This document shows, piece by piece, positions 7,733 to 15,780 of a DNA stretch of 64,000 nucleotides. The notes under the pieces are model-generated. The model searched no databases and was not told where the DNA came from. It saw only the letters and a list, made by a program, of their open reading frames with translations. The stretch is from Paenibacillus lycopersici (GTDB lineage: Bacteria; Bacillota; Bacilli; Paenibacillales; Paenibacillaceae), in assembly GCF_010119935.1 (NCBI RefSeq), contig NZ_CP048209.1:6608001-6672000 (forward strand), read 5' to 3'. The number at the start of each line of letters is the position of its first letter. The first letter of the stretch is position 1. The position numbers were made by a program, and so were the translations under genes.

Positions 7733-8242
7733 ATGATGAACGATACGCTCAGCGAGGCTTTGATCGAGCAGATGAATTTCGAGTTTTATTCCGCGCACGT
7801 TTACTTGGCGATTGCCGCTTATTGTTCGGGGGAGAGCCTGGACGGCTTTGCTAACTTCTTCATCGTACAAGCCGAAGAAGAACGTTTCCACGCCATGAAA
7901 ATGTACAAGTATCTCAACGACCGCGGGAAGCGCGTCACGCTTGCCGGCATGGGCACACCGAACAATGACTATAGCTCCGTTCTTGATGCGTTCGAGCAAG
8001 CCTATCATCACGAGCAAGAGGTCACCAAGCGCATTTACCACCTGTCCGACCTGGCCATGAACGACCGCGAGCATGCGACGATCCAGTTTCTGAAATGGTT
8101 CATCGACGAGCAGGTCGAGGAAGAAGCGATGTTCGACAGCATCATCAACAAATTGAAGCGGATCGATACGGACAGCAATGCGTTCTTCATGCTCGATACC
8201 GAATTCGCGGCGCGGACATTCGTTCCGCCGACGACCGCGTAG
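7733..8242 (+). CDS. Non-heme ferritin (FtnA-like)
   Basis: A 169-residue four-helix ferritin that oxidises and stores iron in a 24-subunit cage. Ferroxidase ligands are visible: E in MNFEFYSAHVYLA (helix A), the E-x2-H pair in QAEEERFHAMKM (helix B), and later Glu/Gln positions in HEQEVTKR and DEQVEEE. Length matches bacterial ferritins, and there is no heme-binding Met as in bacterioferritin. ATG 7733 or the adjacent ATG 7736 is preceded by GGGAGGTG; a GTG at 7724 overlaps that site and is less likely. Proximity to a Fur-controlled gene makes an iron locus, although ferritin itself has no visible Fur box. Confidence 0.92.
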   Translation: MMNDTLSEALIEQMNFEFYSAHVYLAIAAYCSGESLDGFANFFIVQAEEERFHAMKMYKYLNDRGKRVTLAGMGTPNNDYSSVLDAFEQAYHHEQEVTKRIYHLSDLAMNDREHATIQFLKWFIDEQVEEEAMFDSIINKLKRIDTDSNAFFMLDTEFAARTFVPPTTA

Positions 8243-8279
8243 CGTTTCTCGCCCCGTGGTTATGAAAGCAAATAAAAGT

Positions 8280-8310
8280 AAAGTCCGCCGGTTATGCGCC
8301 GGCGGACTTT
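8280..8310 (+). terminator. Terminator after ferritin
   Basis: Stem AAAGTCCGCCGG, 7-nt loop, CCGGCGGACTTT about 38 nt after the ferritin stop. There is no long U tract but the stem is perfect. The rest of the gap to 8449 holds a duplicated 13-mer GGCGTAACGGCCG (8323 and 8370) and no convincing ORF. Confidence 0.7.
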
Positions 8311-8449
8311 GTTATGTTCGTCGGCGTAACGGCCGGCTGATGCGCGTAATGCCGCCTTAGCGCGTTTACGGCGTAACGGCCGAGTACGGTACGGAAAGCT
8401 GCTCCGGCGGCCGTATGATTGACGAGACGGCCGGGCTGCCGCTTACTAC

Positions 8450-8490
8450 GCAGAAAGGACATTCCGGCAATGGCGGAATGTCCTTTCTGC
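8450..8490 (-). terminator. Perfect 17-bp hairpin, probable terminator of the WecG-like gene
   Basis: GCAGAAAGGACATTCCG, a 7-nt loop, then its exact complement. It lies about 75 nt beyond the stop of the minus-strand glycosyltransferase. It lacks a flanking T run, so it could also be a processing or insulator hairpin. Confidence 0.55.
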
Positions 8491-8566
8491 GATGGTCAAT
8501 CCGAAGCTCCTCCCGGTATCGGGCTGCTTCGTCGAGCCTTCAAATTCCGCTCCCGTCCTGCAACGT

Positions 8567-9304
8567 TCAGCGGCGCTTCGTCGTCAGAACGGTAAGCGCG
8601 AACTTCGGAAGCACCAGCTGACGGCGCCAGCGCGAAGGCTGCTTCAGAAGCCGGTACAGCCACTCGACGTTCAGCTTCTGCCAGATGACGGGCGCGCGCT
8701 TCACCTTGCCCGCGATGACATCGAGGCTGCCGCCGACGCCGAAGGCGACCTTCGCCTTCAAGCGGCTCTTATGCTTGTAGATCCATTTCTCGGCATTCGG
8801 CGCGCCGAGCGCCACGATGAGCAGATCGGGCTGCTTCCGTTCGATGTCGGCGACGAGGGCCGCTTCCTGCTCGCCCTTGAAGTAGCCGTTATGCCGCCCG
8901 ACGATGTCCACGCCGGGGTACTTGTCCTTGATAATGGCTGCCGCCTTCGCGTTCGTCTCCTCGTCGGCGCCGACGACGTACAGCGAGAAGCCGCGCGACG
9001 ACGCGCCCTCCAGCAGGCGGATCAGCATATCGTACCCGGTCACGCGCTCGGGAATATGAGCGCCCTGCCACTTCGCCGCCAGCACGACGCCGATGCCGTC
9101 CGGCGTGATGAGGTCGGCCGCCTCGACGATCTGCCGCAGCTCGGGCTGCTGCATGGCCGCCATCACAATCTCGGGATTGGCCGTAATCAGGTGGAATGGC
9201 CGGGACGATGAACGCTCGACTGCGAGTTTGTCCTGAATCAGTTTCACTGTATCCGGAAGCGTCATGGTCGAGAACGGGACGCCCAATATCTTGACGGAAT
9301 CCAT
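8567..9304 (-). CDS. WecG/TagA/CpsF family glycosyltransferase
   Basis: A 245-residue GT26 enzyme. TagA members transfer N-acetylmannosamine to undecaprenyl-PP-GlcNAc to form the linkage unit of wall teichoic acid; CpsF and WecG act in other polymers. Family motifs: ITANPEIVMAAMQQPELRQ, ADLITPDGIGVV containing the catalytic-region Asp, ERVTGYDM, and LGAPNAEKWI...FGVGGSLDVIAGKVKRAP near the C-terminus. ATG 9304 follows GGAAGGTG; a 7-codon longer frame lacks support. No tag operon genes flank it, so the acceptor is uncertain. Confidence 0.88.
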   Translation of the reverse strand: MDSVKILGVPFSTMTLPDTVKLIQDKLAVERSSSRPFHLITANPEIVMAAMQQPELRQIVEAADLITPDGIGVVLAAKWQGAHIPERVTGYDMLIRLLEGASSRGFSLYVVGADEETNAKAAAIIKDKYPGVDIVGRHNGYFKGEQEAALVADIERKQPDLLIVALGAPNAEKWIYKHKSRLKAKVAFGVGGSLDVIAGKVKRAPVIWQKLNVEWLYRLLKQPSRWRRQLVLPKFALTVLTTKRR

Positions 9305-9528
9305 ACTACACCTTCCTCTGTACACATATGCTGTCCCTTATTGTAGCATAGGCGCTATCCGGGCGAAAGAAGCCGCGCAAGCGCAGCGACCCCGCTTTCG
9401 CTCGTCGCGGGCGAGCATCCGGCGGGCGCTGCGGCCGCGTATCCTAGGGCGGGGACTTCGGGGCAGGCGAGAGCAGGCAGGCGAAATGGGCTCCGCCGGC
9501 CTCCTCGCTCCCGTCCGCCCGCTCGCCG

Positions 9529-10032
9529 CTAGAACCGGTTCGCGATCCAGCGGATGAAATCGCCGACGATCGGCACGAGCCCGAAGCCGTGTTCGCCGAT
9601 CGCGACGAGGCCGTAGACGCGTTCGCCGATCGCTACCGCGCCGAGCACATGCTCGCCGATCGCCACGGCGCCCAGGGCGTTCTCGCCGATCGCGACGGCG
9701 CCGAGCGCGGATTCGCCGATCGCTACCGCGCCTAGGGCGAGGTCGCCAATGGCGACGGCGCCTGCGGACAGCCCGCTCGAGAGCGCGACGGCGCCCAGGG
9801 CGAGCATGCCGCCGAGAGCAACCGCGCCGAACGACAGGATGCCGACCGCTACCGCGCCGCCGGCCACCAGGCCAACGGCGATATCGCCCAGCGCGATGAG
9901 GCCGAAGGCGATCTTCGGTTTGCCTCTGCCCGCGCTCGTGCGGATGCTGATCACGGGGAACTTGGCGGCCGGCCACTGATAGTCGATTTCGCCCCGTTCG
10001 TTGTTGCCGATATAGCGATTGAAAGTTTCCAC
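9529..10032 (-). CDS. Decapeptide-repeat (GAVAIG) protein, probable hydrophobic solenoid
   Basis: A 167-residue protein. After a polar 45-residue N-terminus it consists of hydrophobic Gly/Ala/Val/Ile repeats. From about residue 95 the period is exactly ten: GDLALGAVAI, GESALGAVAI, GENALGAVAI, GEHVLGAVAI, GERVYGLVAI, GEHGFGLVPI. The C-terminus VGDFIRWIANRF looks amphipathic. The alternation of small and branched residues with a Gly-Glu turn suggests a narrow beta-solenoid or a membrane-associated repeat rather than classical TM helices. The GTG at 10032 is the first possible start after an in-frame stop and has only a weak upstream site. No function is known to me. Confidence 0.65.
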   Translation of the reverse strand: METFNRYIGNNERGEIDYQWPAAKFPVISIRTSAGRGKPKIAFGLIALGDIAVGLVAGGAVAVGILSFGAVALGGMLALGAVALSSGLSAGAVAIGDLALGAVAIGESALGAVAIGENALGAVAIGEHVLGAVAIGERVYGLVAIGEHGFGLVPIVGDFIRWIANRF

Positions 10033-10108
10033 TCAAACATGCTGGCTATCACTCTCCATGGCACCATTGGTGTTTCATAGCTTTATTTCCAGCGTATACT
10101 AATTACAA

Positions 10109-10137
10109 GCGCGCAGGCAAGCTCGCCTGCAGCGCGC
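10109..10137. repeat. Inverted repeat in the intergenic region
   Basis: GCGCGCAGGC, a short loop, then GCCTGC-A-GCGCGC. It lies between the divergent decapeptide protein and lipoprotein genes. No T tract follows; purpose unknown. Confidence 0.45.
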
Positions 10138-10210
10138 TCGAGCGTTCTTAATCGCTTCGACGCGCGCCAAGAAGCACGATCCGACGAAATGAAAGGCAGG
10201 TCGAAACAGG

Positions 10211-10867
10211 ATGAAAACAATTCGCTCGCTCATGGTTGTCGCCGTCATGCTCGTGCTGGCTGCCGCCGTACTCGCGGGATGTTCGGGGAATAGCGGCAAC
10301 GTCGCCAATGCCCCCGGCACGGCACCGTCCGGGAATCAAGGCGGCAGCGGAACGCATGCGGGGAATGACGGGACAGTGAAGGATTCCGCCGATACGCCGA
10401 ATGGCGATACGGGAACAAACGCGGATACGAATACGCAAACCAATACGGGTTCGAATTCAAACACGGGCGCAGGTACAAATTCAGGTGCGGCCGCGGGCTC
10501 GGCTGCCGAAGGCGGGCAGCCGAAAATCGTCTCCTCCAACGAGGCTTTCCGGGTATATGAACCGGCGCCGGACGCGGTCGTCGGCAAAAGTTTCACGGTG
10601 AAAGGCGACGCGCGCGTCTTCGAAGCGGCGTTCAGCTACTCGCTGGAAGACGGACATAACGTGCTGGCGGAAGGCCATGTCACGGCCGGCAAGGGGGCCC
10701 CGGAGTGGGGAGCGTTCGCATTTACCGTGACGCTGACCGAAATGCCGACCAGCCCGACGGGCGTGCTCACGATTTACGAATCGAGCGCGAAGGACGGCTC
10801 GCCGGTGCATGAGCTGCATATTGCCTATACGTTCGAGAAGAGTCTGCTGAAGCTGGAGGAGCAATAG
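10211..10867 (+). CDS. Lipoprotein with Gmad2 domain
   Basis: A 218-residue lipoprotein. Signal peptide and lipobox LAGC place Cys at about residue 23. Residues 24 to about 100 form a Gly/Asn/Thr-rich linker with GTNADTNTQTNTGSNSNTG-like repeats. Residues about 112-210 are an Ig-like Gmad2 domain (FRVYEPAPDAVVGKSFTVKG ... WGAFAFTVTL ... TIYESSAKDG). Gmad2 occurs in sporulation- and germination-associated lipoproteins with GerM-type domains, though no GerM domain is present here. It is likely anchored on the outer face of the membrane, the linker spanning the wall. No ligand can be inferred. Confidence 0.88.
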   Translation: MKTIRSLMVVAVMLVLAAAVLAGCSGNSGNVANAPGTAPSGNQGGSGTHAGNDGTVKDSADTPNGDTGTNADTNTQTNTGSNSNTGAGTNSGAAAGSAAEGGQPKIVSSNEAFRVYEPAPDAVVGKSFTVKGDARVFEAAFSYSLEDGHNVLAEGHVTAGKGAPEWGAFAFTVTLTEMPTSPTGVLTIYESSAKDGSPVHELHIAYTFEKSLLKLEEQ

Positions 10868-11129
10868 GCGGCGCCGGCGCGAGGCGCTGCCGCCGATCCC
10901 GGGCGCGGAGACGCTGCCGAGACTGTACCGCAACGGGCAAGATGCCGGCAATCGGCGGTCTTCAAACGTGTGGAGCGAGCCTTGACAAGACCAAGTAACT
11001 ATTACTATGCTGCGTCAGCTTGTACGCGCACGCCCATTGCCGCGAACCGACGCCGGATACCGGGGCCTCGACGGCTGCGGTCCTCGGGGCCGCCTGTGCT
11101 AGCCGAGGGCGCGAATAAGGACAAAGGAC

Positions 11130-11307
11130 GGACAGAGGATCCGTAGCTATTCACCCGAATCACAGGTTTGGATGAGCGCTCGGACAGAGGATCCGCTATC
11201 GACCTCATCCTGTACCGAAAACCCGCATCCGGCACCAAATAACGGATCGTCTGTCCGGAAGCCCAGCGAAAATCGCCAAAAGCCGGCCAATAGCGAATCT
11301 CCTGTCC
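11130..11307. repeat. Four-box dispersed intergenic element, copy A
   Basis: Direct boxes GGACAGAGGATCCG... at 11130 and 11182, inverted boxes AATAACGGATCGTCTGTCC at 11238-11256 and AATAGCGAATCTCCTGTCC at 11289-11307. Steps are 52 and 51 nt. It lies in the 624-nt tail-to-tail gap between the Gmad2 lipoprotein and the DUF4180 gene. Nothing else recognisable was found in that gap. Confidence 0.85.
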
Positions 11308-11491
11308 GTTTCCTCGTACGGACATACCGGCCGCCCGGCCGGCAACACGGCGGCTTGTTCAAAGCGGCACAAAATAATGCCGGACAGGTCACCTGTCCAT
11401 ACTGCCAAGCCGGCAACGGACGACCATCCGTACTCCGCAACTTGCCAACGGCCGCGTCAAGCGGCCGTTGGCGCGCTGCCGCCCAACCTCG

Positions 11492-11860
11492 TTAATCCGC
11501 AGCGTGCAGCGCGTCCAGCGCTTCCGTCTCATCGGAGAGGAAGAAGAAGCGGCTGCCTTGGTTGCACTCATAGATGAAATCCCGCAGGCTCTTGCTGTCG
11601 TAACCGCTGAAATCGCCAACGACGGCGAGCTTGACCTCGTAGTTGGTAAACTTCTGCAGAATGTCCCCGGCCAGTTTCGTCCGCAGCTCGAAGAAATCCT
11701 CCGTTATATTCGCTTTACGAATCAGCAGCTTATGGGCATCGCCGTTATATCTCGCGGAAGCCATCAGATCCAGTGCGTCCTGCACGTCGGCAATCACGAT
11801 CCCTTCGCCGTCGATAACGGCGACTTTGGATGCTCCCCTCCGGTCAATTGTCATGTTCAT
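11492..11860 (-). CDS. DUF4180 domain protein
   Basis: A 122-residue protein matching the DUF4180 pattern: a short N-terminal strand region, QDALDLMASARYNGDAHKLL, a FFELRTKLAGDILQKF helix, VVGDFSGYDSKSLRDFIYEC and a final SDETEALDAL. The alternating hydrophobic strands and D/E pockets resemble STAS-like or response-regulator-like alpha/beta folds. Start ATG 11860 has AGGAG 8 nt upstream. The function of the family is not known. It ends the convergent gap holding repeat element copy A and lies 36 nt downstream of the aldo/keto reductase on the same strand. Confidence 0.85.
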   Translation of the reverse strand: MNMTIDRRGASKVAVIDGEGIVIADVQDALDLMASARYNGDAHKLLIRKANITEDFFELRTKLAGDILQKFTNYEVKLAVVGDFSGYDSKSLRDFIYECNQGSRFFFLSDETEALDALHAAD

Positions 11861-11896
11861 CTTTCATTCTCCTTCCTTGCATATGCGCTATGCCGG

Positions 11897-12721
11897 CTAG
11901 AAATTAAAATTGTCCGGATCCGCCCCGAACCGACGGTTCCGGTTCATCGCGTCGAGCGCTGCCATATCCTCGTCCGACAGCGCGAAATCGAAGATGCCCG
12001 CGTTCTCGATCATGCGGCTCCGGTTCGCGCTCTTCGGAATGGTAACCACGCCGTGCTGAATATCCCAACGCAGCACGATTTGCGCCGGCGTCTTCCCGTA
12101 TTTCGCCGCCATCTCCGCTACTTGCGCCCGGCCGAGTCGACCCGACATGAGCGGCCCCCATGCCTCCGGCTGTATGCCATGCTCCGCGCAGTAGGCGCGC
12201 AGTTCCTTTTGCGCCAGCAGCGGGTGGAATTCCACCTGATTCACCATCGGCACGATGCTGCACGTCTCCAGCAGATGATCCAGATGATACGTCTGGAAGT
12301 TGCTCACGCCGATCGCCCTTGCATAGCCTTCCCGGTACAAGTGCTCCAGCGCCCGCCACGTTTCCGCGTACTTCCCTTTAACCGGCCAATGGACCAAATA
12401 CAGGTCGATGACGTCCAAGCCCAGCTTCCTGCGGCTCGCTTCGAATGCCCGGAGCGTCTGCTCGTAGCCGTGATCCTGATTCCATACTTTCGTCGTGACG
12501 AAAATATCCTCCCGCGCAATGCCGCTCTCCTTAATGGCCTTTCCGACGCCGGTCTCGTTACCGTAGAAGGACGCAGTGTCGAAGGAGCGGTACCCGACCT
12601 CGAGCGCCGTCCGAACGGCTTCGCTAACCTCGCGGCCGTCCTGAAGCTGCCATACCCCGAAACCGAGCGATGGCATCGGCACGCCGTTGCGCAGAACGAC
12701 CTGTTGATCAAGCTGCTGCAT
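11897..12721 (-). CDS. Aldo/keto reductase (YtbE/YvgN-like)
   Basis: A 274-residue NADPH-dependent oxidoreductase with an (alpha/beta)8 barrel. The catalytic tetrad is visible: Asp and Tyr in YRSFDTASFYGNE, Lys in VTTKVW, His in LYLVHWP. The cofactor-binding IPKSANRSRMIENAGIFDF lies near the C-terminus. Similar enzymes in Bacillus reduce methylglyoxal and other aldehydes; the substrate here is not defined by context. Start ATG 12721 follows GAGAGGACGG. It is divergent from the ROK regulator and probably cotranscribed with the DUF4180 gene. Confidence 0.92.
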   Translation of the reverse strand: MQQLDQQVVLRNGVPMPSLGFGVWQLQDGREVSEAVRTALEVGYRSFDTASFYGNETGVGKAIKESGIAREDIFVTTKVWNQDHGYEQTLRAFEASRRKLGLDVIDLYLVHWPVKGKYAETWRALEHLYREGYARAIGVSNFQTYHLDHLLETCSIVPMVNQVEFHPLLAQKELRAYCAEHGIQPEAWGPLMSGRLGRAQVAEMAAKYGKTPAQIVLRWDIQHGVVTIPKSANRSRMIENAGIFDFALSDEDMAALDAMNRNRRFGADPDNFNF

Positions 12722-12861
12722 ATCATCCGTCCTCTCTCGCTTAATTGGACTGCATGTCTACTCCTATCATAGAGTTGCCGTGCGCCAAAAGATAGCTGTT
12801 TTTCCCGGCGATTGCCGCGCCGCGGCAGCCGATCCATGCAGCCCGGCAGCTGCTGCCAATC

Positions 12862-12919
12862 TTGCTTCCCCCCGGATTATCACGTATGATGCATGTAGCT
12901 ATGACTTGATTCGATCATG
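12862..12919 (+). promoter_or_regulatory. ROK regulator promoter with putative operator
   Basis: TTGCTT (12862-12867), 17-nt spacer, TATGAT (12885-12890). Downstream at 12904-12919 is ACTTGATTCGATCATG, similar to ACTTGATTAAATCAAT in front of the kinase gene. The shared motif suggests autoregulation by the ROK protein. Confidence 0.55.
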
Positions 12920-12943
12920 CATGAATGAGAGAAGGATTTTATC

Positions 12944-14128
12944 GTGAAACCGACACCCGCCAACGCCAAGAAAGGAAAAAATCTGGAGGACGTGCTGGAG
13001 ATGAACCGTTCGCTCCTCATTCGTCTCATGCGCAAGCGGGGCGTCTGCTCCAGAGCCGAATTGACGCAGGATTCCGGGCTGAACCAGTCGACGATTACGA
13101 ATATCGTAGGGGAACTGATTCAGTGGGGGCTCGTCGTCGAGACCGGCGTCATCGAAGGGAAGAAGGGCCGTCGCTCCATCGGCATCAAGCTGAACTGCGA
13201 GCCGTATAAGGTCGTAGGCATCCGTCTGGCGCGTACGTTTATTTCGGTGGCGCTCTATGATCTAGGCGGCCAAGAATATGCGAACAAGCAAATTCCGATC
13301 CGCAACAGCGAAGGGCCGGAAGCCGCATTCGCCAAAATGAAGGCGCTGATCGCGGAAACGATCCGGTCCCACGAAGACACCGTGAAGGCGATCGGCATCG
13401 CGACGCCGGGGCCGCTCTTCCGCGGCGAGGGACGGATCGCCTTAATGACGGCGTTCCCGGGCTGGGAGAAAATCAATCTGCAGGAGGAGCTGGCGCAGCA
13501 ATTCCAACTCCCGGTCTGCATCGAGCATGACGCGAAAGCCGGCGCGCTCGCCCATTGGTGGTTCGCCGAGCCCCAACGGGACCGCGGCGTCATGGTATAC
13601 GTGGCCGCCGGACAAGGGGTCGGCGCGGGCATCGTCGCCGACGGCAAGCTATTCCGCGGCGCGCTCGGCATGGCGGGCGAAATCGGCCATATGAGCATCG
13701 ACTATAACGGGCCGCTGTGCGAATGCGGCCATCGGGGATGCCTGGAGCTGTACTGCTCGACGACTGCGCTGCTGAAGAAGCTGGGCAAGGAGCCGTCCGC
13801 GCTAGGGACGGTATGGCAGGAGCTGCGCCGGCGCGAGCCCGTCACGGAGGAAGCCGTGCGCAGAGCCGCGTGGTTCCTGGGCTTCGGCCTCGTCAGTATC
13901 GTGAACGCCTTCGACCCGGACCGGATCATTCTCGGCGACGAGCTGTCGTCCGCCGGGGTGCTGCTGCTCGAGACGGTCAAGGCCGTCATCCGCGAGCAGG
14001 CGCTGCCGGACGTATCCAGCCGGCTGACAATCGAGCTCGCATCGCTGGCGTCAGACGATATGCTGATCGGAGCCGCGACGACTGCCATCGACCATTTGCT
14101 TGCAAGACCTTCCGTTCTGCTTTGCTAA
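12944..14128 (+). CDS. ROK-family transcriptional regulator (XylR-like)
   Basis: A 394-residue protein with an N-terminal winged HTH (about 20-80: NRSLLIRLMRKRGVCSRAEL followed by GLNQSTITNIVGELIQWG) and a ROK sugar-kinase-like domain. The ROK zinc motif C-x-C-G-x2-G-C-x-E is present as CECGHRGCLE, and the glucose-binding segment IEHDAKAGALAHWW is present. It is probably a repressor of the adjacent FGGY kinase and GH32 genes, relieved by their sugar. The GTG at 12944 has AGAAGGA 8 nt upstream. Calling it XylR depends on the kinase being a xylulokinase, which the GH32 neighbour makes uncertain. Confidence 0.9.
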   Translation: MKPTPANAKKGKNLEDVLEMNRSLLIRLMRKRGVCSRAELTQDSGLNQSTITNIVGELIQWGLVVETGVIEGKKGRRSIGIKLNCEPYKVVGIRLARTFISVALYDLGGQEYANKQIPIRNSEGPEAAFAKMKALIAETIRSHEDTVKAIGIATPGPLFRGEGRIALMTAFPGWEKINLQEELAQQFQLPVCIEHDAKAGALAHWWFAEPQRDRGVMVYVAAGQGVGAGIVADGKLFRGALGMAGEIGHMSIDYNGPLCECGHRGCLELYCSTTALLKKLGKEPSALGTVWQELRRREPVTEEAVRRAAWFLGFGLVSIVNAFDPDRIILGDELSSAGVLLLETVKAVIREQALPDVSSRLTIELASLASDDMLIGAATTAIDHLLARPSVLLC

Positions 14129-14175
14129 GCAGAGCGGTTTTTTTTGTCCCGGCCGGTGCGGTTTCGCAAGTTATT

Positions 14176-14232
14176 ACTTGATTAAATCAATTAATGGATT
14201 TATAGTAATGATGCATAAAGTAAACGCTTACT
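14176..14232 (+). promoter_or_regulatory. Kinase-operon promoter with ROK operator and cre site
   Basis: TTGATT (14178-14183) and TATAGT (14201-14206), spacer 17. A 13-bp dyad TTGATTAAATCAA (14178-14190) covers the -35 and matches the motif upstream of the ROK gene. AGTAAACGCTTACT (14219-14232) is a near-palindromic catabolite-responsive element just after the start site. Together these predict repression by the ROK protein and by CcpA. Confidence 0.75.
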
Positions 14233-14256
14233 GGAATTGCGAGAGGAGCTGGCCGG

Positions 14257-15780
14257 ATGGCGGCATTCATGGGTATCGATATCGGAACCTCCAGCATCAA
14301 GAGCTTGCTGATGGACGAGGCGGGCCGTATGCTCGGCTTCTCGCAGTTGGATTACGACATGAGCATCCCTTCCCCCGGCTTCGCGGAACAGGACCCCGAC
14401 GTCTGGTGGGCGCTGGCCGGCCGGACGTCAGCCGCCGCGATCGGCGAATCGGGCGTCGATCCGGGAGAAGTCGCCGGTGTCGGGTTCTCGGGCCAAATGC
14501 ACGGTCTCGTCGCGCTGGGTGCGGACAATCGACCGGTCAGGCCTGCGATTATTTGGTGCGACCAGCGCTCCATTGCGCAGAAGCTGGAGCTGGAGAGGCT
14601 GTTCGCGCCGGAAGAGCTGGGAGAGCTGATTCAGAACCCGGCCGCGACCGGCTTCCAGCTGCTCTCGCTGATGTGGCTGCGCGAGCATGAGCCGGATACG
14701 TTCCGCCGAATCCGCAAGGTGATGCTGCCCAAGGATTACGTACGCTACCGGCTGACGGGGCACGTCGGCGCGGACACGACCGACGCGTCAAGCACATCGG
14801 CCTACTGCGTGGCGGATAAGGCCTGGTCGGCGGCGCTGCTGGCGAAGGTCGGCATCGACCCGGGGCTGTTCCCGGAAACCGGCGAGCCGTGGGAGGCTTG
14901 CGGCGCCGTCACGACGGCTGCGGCCGCGGAGACCGGACTGAAAGCGGGAACGACCGTCGTCTTCGGCGGCGCGGATCAGGCGATGCAGGCCGTCGGGAAC
15001 GGGATCGTCGCCGAGGGCACCGTCTCCTGCACGATCGGCACCGGCGGCCAGCTCTTCACGCCGGTGAACCGGCCCGTCTACGACGGCTTGCTGCGCACGC
15101 ATACCTACGTTCACGCCGTCCCCGGCATGTGGTACTTGCTCGGCGCTTCGATGAGCGCGGGCCTGTCGCTGAAGTGGCTGGCCGGCCAAGTGCTCGGCCG
15201 CGCCGATTACGGGCCGCTCGACGAATTGGCCGCCTCCGTTCCGGCCGGAAGCGAGAACCTGCTCTTCCTCCCCTACCTGGCCGGGGACCGCACGCCGCAT
15301 ATGGACCCGCATGCCAAAGGAATGTTCGCCGGCCTCACGCTCCGTCACGGAACCGGCCATCTCGTGCGCGCCGTCCTGGAGGGCGTCGGCTTCTCCATGC
15401 GCGACAGCCTGGAGATTTTCCGATCGCTGGGGGTGCAGACGGATAGACTGATTCTGTCCGGCGGCGGCGCCAAGAGCGGGCTGTGGAAGCAGATCATCGC
15501 CGACATGCTCGATACCGACGTCTATACGAGCACGATGAAGGAGCAGGCCTGCGTCGGAGCGGCAATCATGGCGGGAGTCGGCGCCGGGCTTTATCCAGGC
15601 GTGGAGGAAGCGTGCAAGCATGCGGTGCGCATCGGTGAAACGCCGATCCGCCCGAACGCGGGCAACCGCGGGAAGTACGCGTCACTGTACGAGCTCTATA
15701 AGCAGTTATATGAGCGGAATCGGGAGCTATTCCCGCTGCTTGACGACCATACCAAGAAGAACGGAGTGCAGCAGCCATGA
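14257..15780 (+). CDS. xylB: FGGY-family carbohydrate kinase, xylulokinase-like
   Basis: A 507-residue sugar kinase. The N-terminal GIDIGTSSIKSLLMDEAG is the phosphate-1 loop; GFSGQMHGLVAL and IIWCDQRS are the xylulokinase sugar-site signatures; GGADQAMQAVGNG and the C-terminal LSGGGAKSGLWKQIIADML complete the ATPase core. Length is typical of XylB. ATG 14257 follows GAGAGGAGC. It overlaps the GH32 gene by 4 nt (ATGA), so the two are translated together. No xylose isomerase is adjacent; the GH32 partner releases fructose in known relatives, so the true substrate could be another ketose. Confidence 0.88.
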   Translation: MAAFMGIDIGTSSIKSLLMDEAGRMLGFSQLDYDMSIPSPGFAEQDPDVWWALAGRTSAAAIGESGVDPGEVAGVGFSGQMHGLVALGADNRPVRPAIIWCDQRSIAQKLELERLFAPEELGELIQNPAATGFQLLSLMWLREHEPDTFRRIRKVMLPKDYVRYRLTGHVGADTTDASSTSAYCVADKAWSAALLAKVGIDPGLFPETGEPWEACGAVTTAAAAETGLKAGTTVVFGGADQAMQAVGNGIVAEGTVSCTIGTGGQLFTPVNRPVYDGLLRTHTYVHAVPGMWYLLGASMSAGLSLKWLAGQVLGRADYGPLDELAASVPAGSENLLFLPYLAGDRTPHMDPHAKGMFAGLTLRHGTGHLVRAVLEGVGFSMRDSLEIFRSLGVQTDRLILSGGGAKSGLWKQIIADMLDTDVYTSTMKEQACVGAAIMAGVGAGLYPGVEEACKHAVRIGETPIRPNAGNRGKYASLYELYKQLYERNRELFPLLDDHTKKNGVQQP

